31,071 nt of DNA from Deltaproteobacteria bacterium (GTDB lineage: Bacteria; Desulfobacterota; Desulfobaccia; Desulfobaccales; Desulfobaccaceae), in assembly GCA_016874895.1 (NCBI GenBank), contig VGSX01000005.1, positions 1 through 31,071 on the forward strand. The letters are read 5' to 3'. Of this stretch, positions 15,564 through 23,277 are shown piece by piece. Under the pieces are notes generated by a model. That model had not been told where the DNA came from and did no database searches. It worked only from the letters and a program-made list of their open reading frames with translations. Position numbers and translations under genes: made by a program. The stretch's first letter is position 1. Every line of letters starts with the position of its first letter.

Positions 15564-15675
15564 AAAGTGGTCAGGGGTCAGGAGCCAGTGGTCAGGGGTC
15601 AGTGGTCAGGGGTCAGGGGTCAGTAAATATAAGCAACTAACCACTAACCACTGATCACTGACCACTGGCCACTTT
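15564..15675. repeat. Long imperfect palindrome built from GGTCAG units
   Basis: The left half contains about seven GGTCAG hexamers in 6-14 base steps (GTGGTCAGGGGTCAG...). The right half carries their complement (ACCACTAACCACTGATCACTGACCACTGGCCACTTT). The outer ends AAAGTGG and CCACTTT are perfect inverses, so the whole 112 bases can fold into one long hairpin with a short AT-rich tip (TAAATATAAG). It fills the gap between acpS and the next gene. It has no fixed spacers, so it is not a CRISPR array. It may act as a transcript end or be a dispersed element. Confidence 0.75.
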
Positions 15676-15740
15676 ATCTCAGGGGAAAACCTGACTTCGG
15701 GACCGTTTAGCAGTCACAGGCCGTGGCAAGGGAGGAGTTG

Positions 15741-16631
15741 ATGCGGGTTCTGGTAACCGGCGGGACCGGTTTTGTGGGCCGCCAGGTGGTGGCGGAACTG
15801 CTCCGGCAGGGGCATGAGGTGCGTTGTCTCGTGCGGCCCGGCGCCGAGGATAAACTACCGTCCAGGGAGCTGCTAGAGATTGCGCCCGGAGATGTCACGC
15901 AACCCGACACCCTGCCCCCGGCCCTGGAAGGGTGCCATGCGGTGGTGCATCTGGTGGGCATTATCCGGGAATTTCCCCGCCGGGGGATCACCCTGCAAAA
16001 ATTGCACCTGGAGGCCACCGCCAACGTGGTGGCCGCGGCCCGGGCGGCCGAGGTGCAACGCTATCTCCACATGAGCGCCCTGGAGGCCAGGCCGGCGCCG
16101 GTGGCGGAGTATCACCGGACCAAACAGCAGGCCGAGGAACTGGTCATGGCCTCGGGTTTAACCTATACCATCTTTAGGCCCTCCATCATTTACGGCCCCG
16201 AGGACGCCTTTACCAATATGTTCCGGGCCCAGATCGACAAACTCCGGATAGTCCCGGTCATCGGCCATGGCCGCTACCTGCTTCAGCCCGTGCCGGTGTG
16301 GCAGGTGGCCCAGGGTTTTGCCCTGGCCCTGAATAATCACCTTTCGGCCAACCGCTGCTATGACGTGGGCGGGCCGGATCCGATAAGCTTTAACGACCTC
16401 ATCGATACCCTGGCTGCGGTTCTGGGCAAAAAGGTGGTGAAGGTGCATCTGCCAGTGTGGCCGCTACGCCTGCTGGCCGGCCTCCTGCAAGGATTCGCCT
16501 GGTTCCCCGTCACCCCCGATCAGATCACCATGCTGCTGGCCGGGAATACCTGCGACCCCTCCCCCTTTTTTCAAGATTTCTCCCTCCGACCTATCTCCTT
16601 ATCCCAAGGGTTGTCCCAATACCTTATATAA
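15741..16631 (+). CDS. NAD(P)-binding SDR, complex I NDUFA9-like epimerase/reductase family
   Basis: A 296-residue atypical/extended short-chain dehydrogenase. The Rossmann start is MRVLVTGGTGFVGRQVVAELL with GxxGxxG. 'GDVTQPDTL' and 'VVHLVGII' follow, and the active-site pattern is Y-H-R-T-K (YxxxK) after 'YLHMSALEA', with 'FRPSIIYGPEDAF' beyond. The HLVGI(I) and 'HMSALGA'-like segments are typical of the NDUFA9-like group (SDR_a5), often annotated as NADH-ubiquinone oxidoreductase-related; the bacterial substrate is unknown. Start chosen at the ATG at 15741, preceded by AGGGAGGAG; a GTG at 15723 would add six residues. It is isolated between a repeat palindrome and convergent pyrC. Confidence 0.82.
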   Translation: MRVLVTGGTGFVGRQVVAELLRQGHEVRCLVRPGAEDKLPSRELLEIAPGDVTQPDTLPPALEGCHAVVHLVGIIREFPRRGITLQKLHLEATANVVAAARAAEVQRYLHMSALEARPAPVAEYHRTKQQAEELVMASGLTYTIFRPSIIYGPEDAFTNMFRAQIDKLRIVPVIGHGRYLLQPVPVWQVAQGFALALNNHLSANRCYDVGGPDPISFNDLIDTLAAVLGKKVVKVHLPVWPLRLLAGLLQGFAWFPVTPDQITMLLAGNTCDPSPFFQDFSLRPISLSQGLSQYLI

Positions 16632-16666
16632 TAATTATTCATTAATCTTATAAAATAGAGGGTTCT

Positions 16667-16688
16667 GGGCAGGCACGGGGGCCTGCCC
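16667..16688. repeat. Hairpin GGGCAGGC...GCCTGCCC between convergent genes
   Basis: A perfect 8-bp stem (16667-16674 with 16681-16688) encloses a 6-base loop. It is followed by CTACAGATTTTC, the same CCCCTAC-type ending as the repeats at 4198 and 11984. It lies between the convergent epimerase and pyrC genes and might end transcription from either side, although the T-tract is weak. Confidence 0.55.
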
Positions 16689-16770
16689 CTACAGATTTTC
16701 TGCTATGCCATTGTTTTTCAACAAAGGATATCGCTTGTATCTTGCAGCGGGAAAACTTTCTTGCCACATT

Positions 16771-18066
16771 CTATCTAGAAAAATTCTCATTATCTCTGTA
16801 AAGAATTTTCCCGTCCACCAAGGTCATCGCCGCTCGGCCGGTCAGATTGCGGCCGTGGAAGGGAGAGTTGCGGCTCTTGGATTTAAACTGCTGCACGTCC
16901 ACGATCCAGGGTCGCTGGAGGTCGATGACGGTAATATCCGCCGGGGCTCCCACCTGCAGGGTTCCTCCCGGCACTCCGAGTATGCGGGCCGGGTTGGCGC
17001 TGAGCTTGGTGATGAGTTGGGCCAGGGTCAGGATGCCTTCCTGCACCAGGGCCAGGCTGAGCCCCAGGGCCGTTTCCAGGCCGATGACGCCGTTGGCCGC
17101 CCGGTCAAATTCCACCTCTTTTTCCAGAACGCTGTGGGGGGCGTGGTCGGTGGCGATGCAATCCAGGGTGCCATCGGCCAGCCCGGCCTTGATGGCTGCC
17201 ACGTCTGCCTCGGTCCTCAGGGGCGGGCTCATCTTGGCATTGGTATTGAAGCCCCGTACCGCCTCGTGGGTGAGGCTGAAATAGTGGGGGGCTGTCTCTG
17301 CCGTGACCTTAATTCCCTGGGATTTGGCCCGACGGATGATTTGAACCGAGCCAGCCGTGCTCACATGGGCAATGTGGAGGCGGGCCCCGGTGAGGCGGGC
17401 CAGTTCGATGTCCCGGAAGACTGCCACTTCTTCCGCGGCCGCGGGAATGCCTTTGAGGCCCAGCTGCAGGGACACCAGACCTTCGTGCATGACCCCATTA
17501 CTGGTGAGGGACAGGTCCTCGGAGTGGGAAATGACCGGCAGGTCAAAGGTGCGGGCGTATTCCAGGGCCCGGCGCATGAGCTGGGAATTAGCCACCGGCT
17601 TGCCGTCATCTGACAGGGCCACTGCCCCTGCTTCTTTCTGATCGCCGTATTCCGCCAGAATGGCTCCTTCGGAACCCTGGGAGATGGCAGCCACCGGATA
17701 GACCCGGACGCCCTGGGCCTGGGCCGCTTTTTCCAGGATATAGCGGGTCACCGTGGCCGAATCGTTCACCGGCAGGGTGTTGGGCATGCAGGCCACCGCC
17801 GTAAACCCTCCCGCCGCGGCGGCCTGGGAACCGGTGGCGATGGTCTCCTTATATTCCTGCCCCGGCTCCCTCAGATGGGTATGCATATCGATGAGACCGG
17901 GACAGACCAGCAGGCCGGTTAGATCCACGACCTGGCGCCCTTCTGGGGGAAGTGTTCCCGGAGCCACCAACGCGGCCAGGCGCCCGTCGATGATGAGGAG
18001 ATCTCTTCTCTCTTCCAGGTCCTGCGACGGGTCCAGCACCAGTCCGCCTTTAAGCAGCAGCTCCAC
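16771..18066 (-). CDS. pyrC: Dihydroorotase, class I
   Basis: A 431-residue zinc amidohydrolase that closes carbamoyl-aspartate to dihydroorotate, step three of pyrimidine synthesis. Metal and substrate residues are intact: 'LIDMHTHLREPGQEYKE' (HxH and Arg), 'VISHSEDLSL', 'LHIAHVSTAGSV' and 'CIATDHAPH' (Asp). This separates it from the inactive pyrC' partner proteins of some ATCases, which lack these His residues. Start set at the GTG at 18066, with GGAGGT seven bases upstream inside pyrB; a GTG at 18075 would add three residues. The reading frame overlaps the end of pyrB, so the two are translated as a coupled pair under the pyr leader. Confidence 0.95.
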   Translation of the reverse strand: MELLLKGGLVLDPSQDLEERRDLLIIDGRLAALVAPGTLPPEGRQVVDLTGLLVCPGLIDMHTHLREPGQEYKETIATGSQAAAAGGFTAVACMPNTLPVNDSATVTRYILEKAAQAQGVRVYPVAAISQGSEGAILAEYGDQKEAGAVALSDDGKPVANSQLMRRALEYARTFDLPVISHSEDLSLTSNGVMHEGLVSLQLGLKGIPAAAEEVAVFRDIELARLTGARLHIAHVSTAGSVQIIRRAKSQGIKVTAETAPHYFSLTHEAVRGFNTNAKMSPPLRTEADVAAIKAGLADGTLDCIATDHAPHSVLEKEVEFDRAANGVIGLETALGLSLALVQEGILTLAQLITKLSANPARILGVPGGTLQVGAPADITVIDLQRPWIVDVQQFKSKSRNSPFHGRNLTGRAAMTLVDGKILYRDNENFSR

Positions 18067-19012
18067 TTTGCTCACCTCCGCTCAAAAGATAAAGGACGGC
18101 CATACGCACCGCCACCCCGTTGGTGACCTGCTGGAGGATGACGGATTGCAGGCCATCGGCCACCTCCGGGGCAATCTCCACTCCCCGGTTCAGAGGCCCA
18201 GGGTGCATGACCAGGGCCTCGGGGCGGGCCAGGGCCAGATGCCCCTGGTTTAATCCGAAGAACCTGGAATACTCCCGGAGCGTGGGAAAAAACATCTGCC
18301 CCTGGCGCTCCAACTGCAGGCGCAGCATCATGATGACGTCCGCCCCCCGGACGGCCTCGGGCAGGGAGTAGCTTACTTCCACTCCCAGGTCAGGTAAATA
18401 GGGCGGTAGCATGGTTTGCGGCCCCGCCACTATTACCTGGGAGCCCATGGTGCGAAACCCGTGGATGTTGGAACGGGCCACCCGGGAGTGGGCAATATCC
18501 CCCACAATGGCCACCTTAAGGTCATGGAGTCGGCCTTTGGCTTCCCAGACCGTGAGCAGATCCAGCAACCCCTGGGTGGGATGCTCATGCAGGCCGTCCC
18601 CGGCGTTGACCACGCTGCAGTGCAGCCGCTGGGCCAGCAGGTGCGGCGCGCCGCTAAAGGAATGCCGGATGATAATGATGTCCGGCCGCATGGCCTCCAG
18701 ATTTTTGGCCGTGTCGATGAGCGTCTCCCCTTTCACGGCGCTGCTGGCCGCAATGGCCAAATTCACCGTGTCGGCGCTCAAACGTTTGGCGGCAATCTCA
18801 AAGGAGGTGCGCGTCCGCGTGCTGGGTTCGTAAAACAGCGTTATGACTGTTTTACCCCTTAACGTGGGCACCTTCTTGATACTCCGGGTGGAGATCTCCT
18901 TGAACGAGACCGCCGTGTCCAAGATAGCCTGAATTTCCTCCCGGCTGAGCTCAGCCAGGCCCAGGAGATCTTTGCGGCGGAATGAAGTGGCTTTTGCTCC
19001 GGTGGTTTGCAC
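18050..19012 (-). CDS. pyrB: Aspartate carbamoyltransferase catalytic subunit
   Basis: A 320-residue ATCase catalytic chain that joins carbamoyl phosphate and aspartate. The carbamoyl phosphate loop 'FYEPSTRTRTSFEIAAKRL', the mobile loop 'SSAVKGETLIDTAKNL', 'HEHPTQGLLDLLT' and the aspartate-side 'MHPGPLNRGVEIA' are all present. There is no pyrI nearby, so the enzyme is not the E. coli-type allosteric complex; it may associate with PyrC instead. The GTG start at 19012 follows a GAGGGGGAGGG stretch. The transcript leader has an intrinsic terminator ending only 16 bases before this start codon and a leader ORF running through it, so expression is probably set by attenuation. Confidence 0.96.
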   Translation of the reverse strand: MQTTGAKATSFRRKDLLGLAELSREEIQAILDTAVSFKEISTRSIKKVPTLRGKTVITLFYEPSTRTRTSFEIAAKRLSADTVNLAIAASSAVKGETLIDTAKNLEAMRPDIIIIRHSFSGAPHLLAQRLHCSVVNAGDGLHEHPTQGLLDLLTVWEAKGRLHDLKVAIVGDIAHSRVARSNIHGFRTMGSQVIVAGPQTMLPPYLPDLGVEVSYSLPEAVRGADVIMMLRLQLERQGQMFFPTLREYSRFFGLNQGHLALARPEALVMHPGPLNRGVEIAPEVADGLQSVILQQVTNGVAVRMAVLYLLSGGEQSGAAA

Positions 19013-19112
19013 CCCTCCCCCTCAGCAGAAAAAAAACCTCCTTTGTGGCCAAAGGAGGTTTTATGAGTAAATTATCCTGATCATTCGCCAGATCATTTTT
19101 ACATTGCACCAT
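18951..19112 (-). CDS. Putative pyrBC leader peptide ORF overlapping attenuator and pyrB start
   Basis: A 53-codon ORF starting MVQCKNDLANDQDNLL. It lies about 20 bases after the proposed transcription start, with AAGGA four bases before the ATG. It runs straight through the terminator stem and its T-tract (encoding KPPLATKEVFFLL) and ends 60 bases inside pyrB in another frame. This is the geometry of the E. coli pyrL leader, where a ribosome following closely behind RNA polymerase prevents the terminator from forming. The peptide resembles nothing I recognise; its role would lie in being translated. The ribosome site spacing is short, so translation is not certain. Confidence 0.4.
   Translation of the reverse strand: MVQCKNDLANDQDNLLIKPPLATKEVFFLLRGRGANHRSKSHFIPPQRSPGPG
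19029..19062 (-). terminator. Intrinsic terminator/attenuator in the pyrBC leader
   Basis: Read on the minus strand, AAAACCTCCTTT pairs perfectly with AAAGGAGGTTTT (12 bp, 6-base loop GGCCAC) and eight T follow or end the stem. It sits between the proposed promoter (19140-19168) and the pyrB GTG at 19012, with no gene upstream to terminate, so attenuation is the natural reading. Confidence 0.8.
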
Positions 19113-19139
19113 CGGATCCTTGCTTTTTTGCGCGGCTAG

Positions 19140-19168
19140 TACATAACACTATTGCACATTTTATTCAA
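19140..19168 (-). promoter_or_regulatory. Candidate pyrBC promoter
   Basis: On the minus strand, TTGAAT (19163-19168) is followed by 17 bases and TATGTA (19140-19145). The -35 box is the same as in the Trm112-operon promoter; the -10 box is weaker (3/6). It would start the transcript near 19133, just before the leader ORF. Confidence 0.4.
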
Positions 19169-19262
19169 GACTTTTTCTTGGCCATAATCCACCGCCAAAA
19201 TTTTAATGTGCTGATATGGCGTGCCGATAAGTTTTTTTTCAGGGCCGAGGAAGGATTAAAAG

Positions 19263-19872
19263 TCAGCAATGTCCGGTTAGAAACTTGCAATAGGGTATAA
19301 AAACCTCATGAAAAATTTTCGGGGAATTGCATTTTTTGCTTGACAAAAGCACTTGCGAACATGTGATCGGTTTCGTAATAACCTTTAATTACAATGAGTT
19401 ATGAAATTGCCGCACACTATCAATGCTTCGGGTAGCAAAAAACAGCCCCCTTCCCTAGAAAAGCTCTGGCAGCCAATTGAACGTTTCGATGATACCATTC
19501 CTCCTTTAGAGGCGCGAGGCAATCGACCCTTGAAATTGACCTTCGAACATCAACTCAAATCTCTCGTCTGCTTTCATCTGCAAGAACACGATTCCGCCAG
19601 GCATCTCCTGCAATTCTTGGAGATTGATACCATCTCATTGCCAGAAGCGCCTACGGTTTTATGGTTCAAATGGTCGCCGGTCTTATTACCTATCTCTTGC
19701 TAGCCATCTATTGCCACAAGCATTATCAGGAAAGGGTTTCCACTAAAAGAGTAAGGGAATTACGCATTAAAATCATAAATGAGACTCGTGAGCTTAAATT
19801 TGAAAATAATTTTATCCGTGAACATGAGCGGTTAAAAAACATATATGCAAAAACTTAACCGGACATTGCTGA
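19263..19872 (+). mobile_element. Internally deleted IS4-like insertion sequence with intact ends
   Basis: Two perfect 17-base inverted repeats, TCAGCAATGTCCGGTTA at 19263-19279 and its complement at 19856-19872, bound a 610-base element. Inside are the N- and C-terminal pieces of an IS4-family transposase in different frames, with the catalytic middle missing. A full element of this kind would be roughly 1.3 kb or more. I see no clear target duplication beside the ends. GC is clearly lower than in neighbouring genes. With both ends intact it could still be moved by a full-length relative elsewhere in the genome. Confidence 0.8.
19401..19858 (+). pseudogene. IS4-family transposase remnant, central part deleted and frameshifted
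   Basis: The first piece (19401 to about 19650) reads MKLPHTINASGSKKQPPSLE, then 'LPPLEARGNRPLKLTFEHQL' and 'FHLQEHDSARHLLQFLEID', the N-terminal region of a common IS4 transposase group. The second piece, from 19661 in another frame, reads 'MVQMVAGLITYLLLAIYCHK' and 'VSTKRVRELRIKIINETREL', the C-terminal end. The roughly 200 or more residues between them, with the DDE catalytic core, are absent. The final TAA overlaps the right inverted repeat. The protein cannot be active; both parts are recognised from family memory, not from a search. Confidence 0.75.
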
Positions 19873-19893
19873 GTCGTTCTAAACTTTATTTCG

Positions 19894-19931
19894 GCTAGGG
19901 GAATTTTCGGTTGTCACGCTAGGGGAATTTT
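19894..19931 (+). repeat. Two direct copies of GCTAGGGGAATTTT
   Basis: Identical 14-base copies at 19894-19907 and 19918-19931, with a 24-base period. Repeats of this 'GGGGAATTTT' type occur in multiple copies at the ends of IS21-like elements, so this may be the stump of another insertion sequence. No transposase gene remains. Confidence 0.35.
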
Positions 19932-20098
19932 GGATTGCTACTTACAATTAAGGTTTCCTGATGAATACTAACCCAAGTTAACCTACTGCACTTTCTTTTC
20001 AAAGCGAGTTTTTCCAACACCCTTTTTAAGTCAACGGCATTAACTCGGTCTCCACGTAAAAACCGGGAAAGCTCCTCCCGGGTTGACGGGGATGACTA
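19932..20098 (-). pseudogene. Unidentified ORF relic between IS remnant and trkA
   Basis: On the minus strand, a short open frame with no start codon reads STREELSRFLRGDRVNAVDL, then KRVLEKLALKRK, and stops within the direct repeats near 19920. Its helical, charged character recalls a small DNA-binding or toxin-antitoxin protein fragment. It is bounded upstream by TAG and looks decayed. I do not recognise the family with confidence. Confidence 0.2.
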
Positions 20099-20206
20099 CG
20101 ATTGAATGATTTTTCTTCACCTGATCAAATAGCCTGACTGTTTCATCCTATCGAAAAATGATATTCTTATAACTCGATTGCACTCTGAGGTCCACGAGAG
20201 GGTGTT

Positions 20207-21619
20207 ATGAGAATAGTCATTGTCGGGGCCGGGGAGGTGGGATTTCACATCGCCCAGAGGCTGGTCCTGGAAAAAAAAGAGGTGGTGGTCATCGATAAGG
20301 ATGAAACCGCCATTGCCCGTCTCATGGAGCGGCTGGATGTGCAGACCATGCAAGGGTCGGGCGCCAGTCCCAAAATCCTCCTGGCTGCCGGTATCCGGGA
20401 AGCCCAGATTTTACTGGCGGTCACAGACAATGACGAGGCCAACCTGATAGCCTGTATCTTTGCTAATTTATTGGCCCCCAAACTGCAAAAAATCGTCCGC
20501 CTGCGCAATGAAGACTACCACGAGTACCAAGACGCCCTGGCCAAAGACATCCTCGACGTCAGCCTGGTGGCCAACCCGGACTACGAGGTTATCCAGACCC
20601 TGCTGCGCCTCATCGAAACCCCGGACGTGGAGGAAATCAGCGACTTTGCCGGGGGACAGATCAGGCTGGTCCGCAAGAAACTCGCCGATGCCAGCCCCCT
20701 GAACGGCTTGCAACTGCTCAACCTGCCCCGGATTTTCCAGGATACCCGCATTGTCATCGGCGCCATCATCAGAAACGAGCAGCTCATCATTCCCAAGGGC
20801 GACGACAGGCTGCAAGGCGGGGATAATCTCTATTTTGTCTGTGAAAAAAACGACCTGCGAAAAATCATCGGACTTTTCGGGGAAAAGATCCACCCGGTAA
20901 AAAATATCCTCATCGTGGGCGGGGGTAAGATAGGTTATCGCCTGGCCCAGACCCTGGACCGGCTTCATTACCATACCAAGGTGGTGGAGAAAGACCCGGT
21001 TCGCAGCGGCTATCTCTCCACCCGACTGCATCGCACTATTGTCCTGCAGGGGGACGGCACCGATGTGGAACTCCTGGAGCAGGAGAATATCCGCAGCATG
21101 GACATGGTCATCGCCATGACCGGGGATGAGGAGTTAAATATCCTTTCCTGCCTCCTGGCCAAACGCCTGGGAGCCCCCAAGACCGTGGTCCGCATCAACA
21201 AGTTCGCTTATATGTCCCTGGTGAAAACCATCGGCATCGACTATATTGTCAGCACCCGGATGGCCGCGGTCAATTCCATTCTGCGCTTCATCCGCCAGGG
21301 GAAGATAATTTCCACGGTGGCCATTGCCGGGGAAGAGGCGGAGGTCCTGGAAGCCGTGGCCCAGGACAACTCGGCCATTGTCGGGGCGCCCCTGAAGAAA
21401 CTGAAATTTCCCAAGGCCGCCATTATTCTCTGCATTATCCGGGGTGAAGAGGTTATTATCCCCACCGGCGAGTCCATCATTCAACCCCGGGACCACCTGG
21501 TCATCATGGCCACCCGCGCCACCATCCTGCAGGTGGAGGAGTCCCTAAGGGTGAAAATAAACCGGAAGAATTCCCTCTCCTTGCCGGGCCTGCCTAAGGT
21601 CACGTGGGAAAGATCATAA
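20207..21619 (+). CDS. trkA: Trk potassium uptake system peripheral NAD-binding protein TrkA
   Basis: A 470-residue cytoplasmic regulator of the Trk K+ channel, made of two RCK halves. The first Rossmann unit begins MRIVIVGAGEVGFHIAQRLV with the acidic end 'VVVIDKDE'. The second begins near residue 232, 'HPVKNILIVGGGKIGYRLAQTL', with 'VVEKDP'. Each is followed by a TrkA_C domain ('RNEQLIIPKGDDRLQGGDNLYFV' and 'RGEEVIIPTGESIIQPRDHLVIM'). Nucleotide binding to the first unit gates TrkH. The GTG of trkH directly follows its TAA, so the two proteins are made together in the expected pair. The ATG is preceded by GAGGG-type sequence (ACGAGAGGGTGTT). Confidence 0.96.
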   Translation: MRIVIVGAGEVGFHIAQRLVLEKKEVVVIDKDETAIARLMERLDVQTMQGSGASPKILLAAGIREAQILLAVTDNDEANLIACIFANLLAPKLQKIVRLRNEDYHEYQDALAKDILDVSLVANPDYEVIQTLLRLIETPDVEEISDFAGGQIRLVRKKLADASPLNGLQLLNLPRIFQDTRIVIGAIIRNEQLIIPKGDDRLQGGDNLYFVCEKNDLRKIIGLFGEKIHPVKNILIVGGGKIGYRLAQTLDRLHYHTKVVEKDPVRSGYLSTRLHRTIVLQGDGTDVELLEQENIRSMDMVIAMTGDEELNILSCLLAKRLGAPKTVVRINKFAYMSLVKTIGIDYIVSTRMAAVNSILRFIRQGKIISTVAIAGEEAEVLEAVAQDNSAIVGAPLKKLKFPKAAIILCIIRGEEVIIPTGESIIQPRDHLVIMATRATILQVEESLRVKINRKNSLSLPGLPKVTWERS

Positions 21620-23071
21620 GTGCGTTGGGGCTTTCTCCTGAACATCGTCGGCCTGCTGCTGGTGTGCATCGGCTTAACCATGCTCCTGCCCCTGGGCTGG
21701 GCCCTCTATTATCAGGATGAGTCCCGCCTGCCCCTGATTGTCTCACTGGCCGCCACGGTGGCTGCCGGCGGACTGATGTACGGCCTCACCCGGAACCAGG
21801 ACTATTCCGGAGCCATCAGCCACCGGGAAGGCATGGCCATCACCGCCCTCGGGTGGCTGGCCACCTGCATTTTCGGCGCCCTGCCTTTCTACTTCGGGGG
21901 CGTATTCCCTAGCCCCATTGACTGCCTTTTCGAGTCCTTCTCCGGTTTCACCACCACCGGCGCCTCGGTCTTCACAGATGTCGAGATCGTTCCCAAAGGG
22001 CTGCTGTTCTGGCGCAGCCTGACCCACTGGCTGGGAGGCATGGGAATCATCGTCCTGTCCCTGGCCATCCTGCCTTTTTTAGGTATCGGCGGCATGCAGC
22101 TCTACAAGGCCGAGGTCCCCGGGCCGGTGGTGGACAAGCTCCGGCCCCGCATCAAAGACACCGCCATAATCCTGTGGCAGGTGTATATCCTCTTTTCCGC
22201 TGCGGAAACAGCCCTGTTAATGCTGGGGGGCATGGACCTGTTCGAGGCCCTCTGCCACACCTTCGGCACCATGGCCACCGGGGGCTTTTCCACCAAAAAC
22301 GCCTCCATCGCCTATTACGCCAGCGCCTATATTGATGGTGTCATCACTCTTTTTATGGTTATCGCCGGCATCAATTTCACCCTCCACTTTCAACTGCTCC
22401 GGGGCAGACCCCTCATCATGTGGCGGGATCCGGAATTCCGGTTTTATCTGGGCCTGTTTCTCGGGTTTTCCCTTATCATCAGCCTGAGCGTCTACCGCAC
22501 CGCCTATGATTCATTGGGAGGCTCCCTGCAGTACGCCGCCTTCCAGGTGGCCTCCATCCTCACCACCACCGGCTATGCCACCGCGGATTATGAATTGTGG
22601 CCGCCTCTGGCCCAGTGCATCCTGGTCCTGTGCATGTTCATCGGCGGCTGCGCCGGCTCCACCGGCGGCGGCATCAAGTGCATGCGCCTTTTGCTGCTCA
22701 TCAAACAGGCCTACCAGGAGCTTTTCCGCCTTATCCATCCCCGGGCGGTGATCAGGCTCAAACTGGGGGAGCAGGTTGTCTCCCCGGAGGTCATGAGCAG
22801 TATCTGGGGGTTTTTCCTGCTGTGGCTGGGTCTTTTTTTCATCTCGGTCTTTGTGGTGGCGGCCACCGGCGTGGATGTGCTTACCAGCTTTTCTTCGGTC
22901 CTGGCCTGTATCGGCAACATCGGGCCCGGTCTGGGCGGCGTCGGGCCCACGGACAACTACGCCCTGATCCCCCCCCTGGCCAAAGGCGTCCTGATGCTAT
23001 GCATGCTCCTGGGCCGCCTGGAGATTTTCGCCGTGATCATTCTCCTGGTGCCGGAGTTCTATCGCAAATAG
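21620..23071 (+). CDS. trkH: Trk potassium transporter membrane subunit TrkH
   Basis: A 483-residue channel-like K+ transporter with four M1-P-M2 repeats. The four selectivity loops can be picked out: 'SFSGFTTTGASV', 'TFGTMATGGFSTK', 'VASILTTTGYATAD' and 'CIGNIGPGLGGVGP', each with the conserved filter Gly. 'SLTHWLGGMGIIVLSLAILP' after the first loop is a strong family mark. It starts with GTG immediately after the trkA stop (TAAGTG), with GGGAAAG upstream within trkA. The length is typical of TrkH. It acts in the inner membrane with TrkA bound on the cytoplasmic side. Confidence 0.96.
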   Translation: MRWGFLLNIVGLLLVCIGLTMLLPLGWALYYQDESRLPLIVSLAATVAAGGLMYGLTRNQDYSGAISHREGMAITALGWLATCIFGALPFYFGGVFPSPIDCLFESFSGFTTTGASVFTDVEIVPKGLLFWRSLTHWLGGMGIIVLSLAILPFLGIGGMQLYKAEVPGPVVDKLRPRIKDTAIILWQVYILFSAAETALLMLGGMDLFEALCHTFGTMATGGFSTKNASIAYYASAYIDGVITLFMVIAGINFTLHFQLLRGRPLIMWRDPEFRFYLGLFLGFSLIISLSVYRTAYDSLGGSLQYAAFQVASILTTTGYATADYELWPPLAQCILVLCMFIGGCAGSTGGGIKCMRLLLLIKQAYQELFRLIHPRAVIRLKLGEQVVSPEVMSSIWGFFLLWLGLFFISVFVVAATGVDVLTSFSSVLACIGNIGPGLGGVGPTDNYALIPPLAKGVLMLCMLLGRLEIFAVIILLVPEFYRK

Positions 23072-23177
23072 GAGGATCGAGGCTGGGAGAGCGATGGCGC
23101 TGGCCCGAGCCTGGAAGAGGCAGAAATAAGTAAGCCCGGCCAAAGGACCGGTCTCTGGTTTTCTTGGCTCCCTTTCG

Positions 23178-23234
23178 TAAACTTTTGACCCCCAAGTCAT
23201 GGGCGGGAAACCCTGCATTCGGGGTATGCGGGTG
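23178..23234 (+). pseudogene. Fragment of a DUF433 (antitoxin-like) gene
   Basis: Directly after an in-frame TAA, codons 23181-23234 read TFDPQVMGGKPCIRGMRV, which is the diagnostic N-terminal motif of DUF433 proteins (ITxDPxVxGGKPCIRGxRV). The similarity stops after this Val. DUF433 proteins are mostly found as antitoxin-like partners of PIN or DUF5615 toxins. The piece has no start codon, and its 5' and 3' parts are lost. It lies in the 206-base gap between trkH and the radical SAM gene, which otherwise holds nothing I can identify. Confidence 0.6.
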
Positions 23235-23277
23235 TATGAATTTACCGCCCCTTTGGGTCCAGGAGGAGGTAAACCAA

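Noticed and set aside
15564..15675. Regular GGTCAG repeats as a CRISPR array
   Set aside because: The repeats are 6-7 bases with no unique spacers and fold back on the other arm; no cas genes are nearby.
16705..17613. A 302-codon plus-strand frame opposite pyrC
   Set aside because: Antisense shadow of an intact dihydroorotase.
20059..20082. Hairpin CCGGGA...TCCCGG as a terminator before trkA
   Set aside because: A short bulged stem in a decayed region with no gene for it to terminate; it overlaps the ORF relic.
23072..23277. Riboswitch in front of the radical SAM gene
   Set aside because: I could not match SAM, cobalamin, c-di-GMP, fluoride or ZTP cores, and the conserved-looking stretch is explained by a DUF433 coding fragment.
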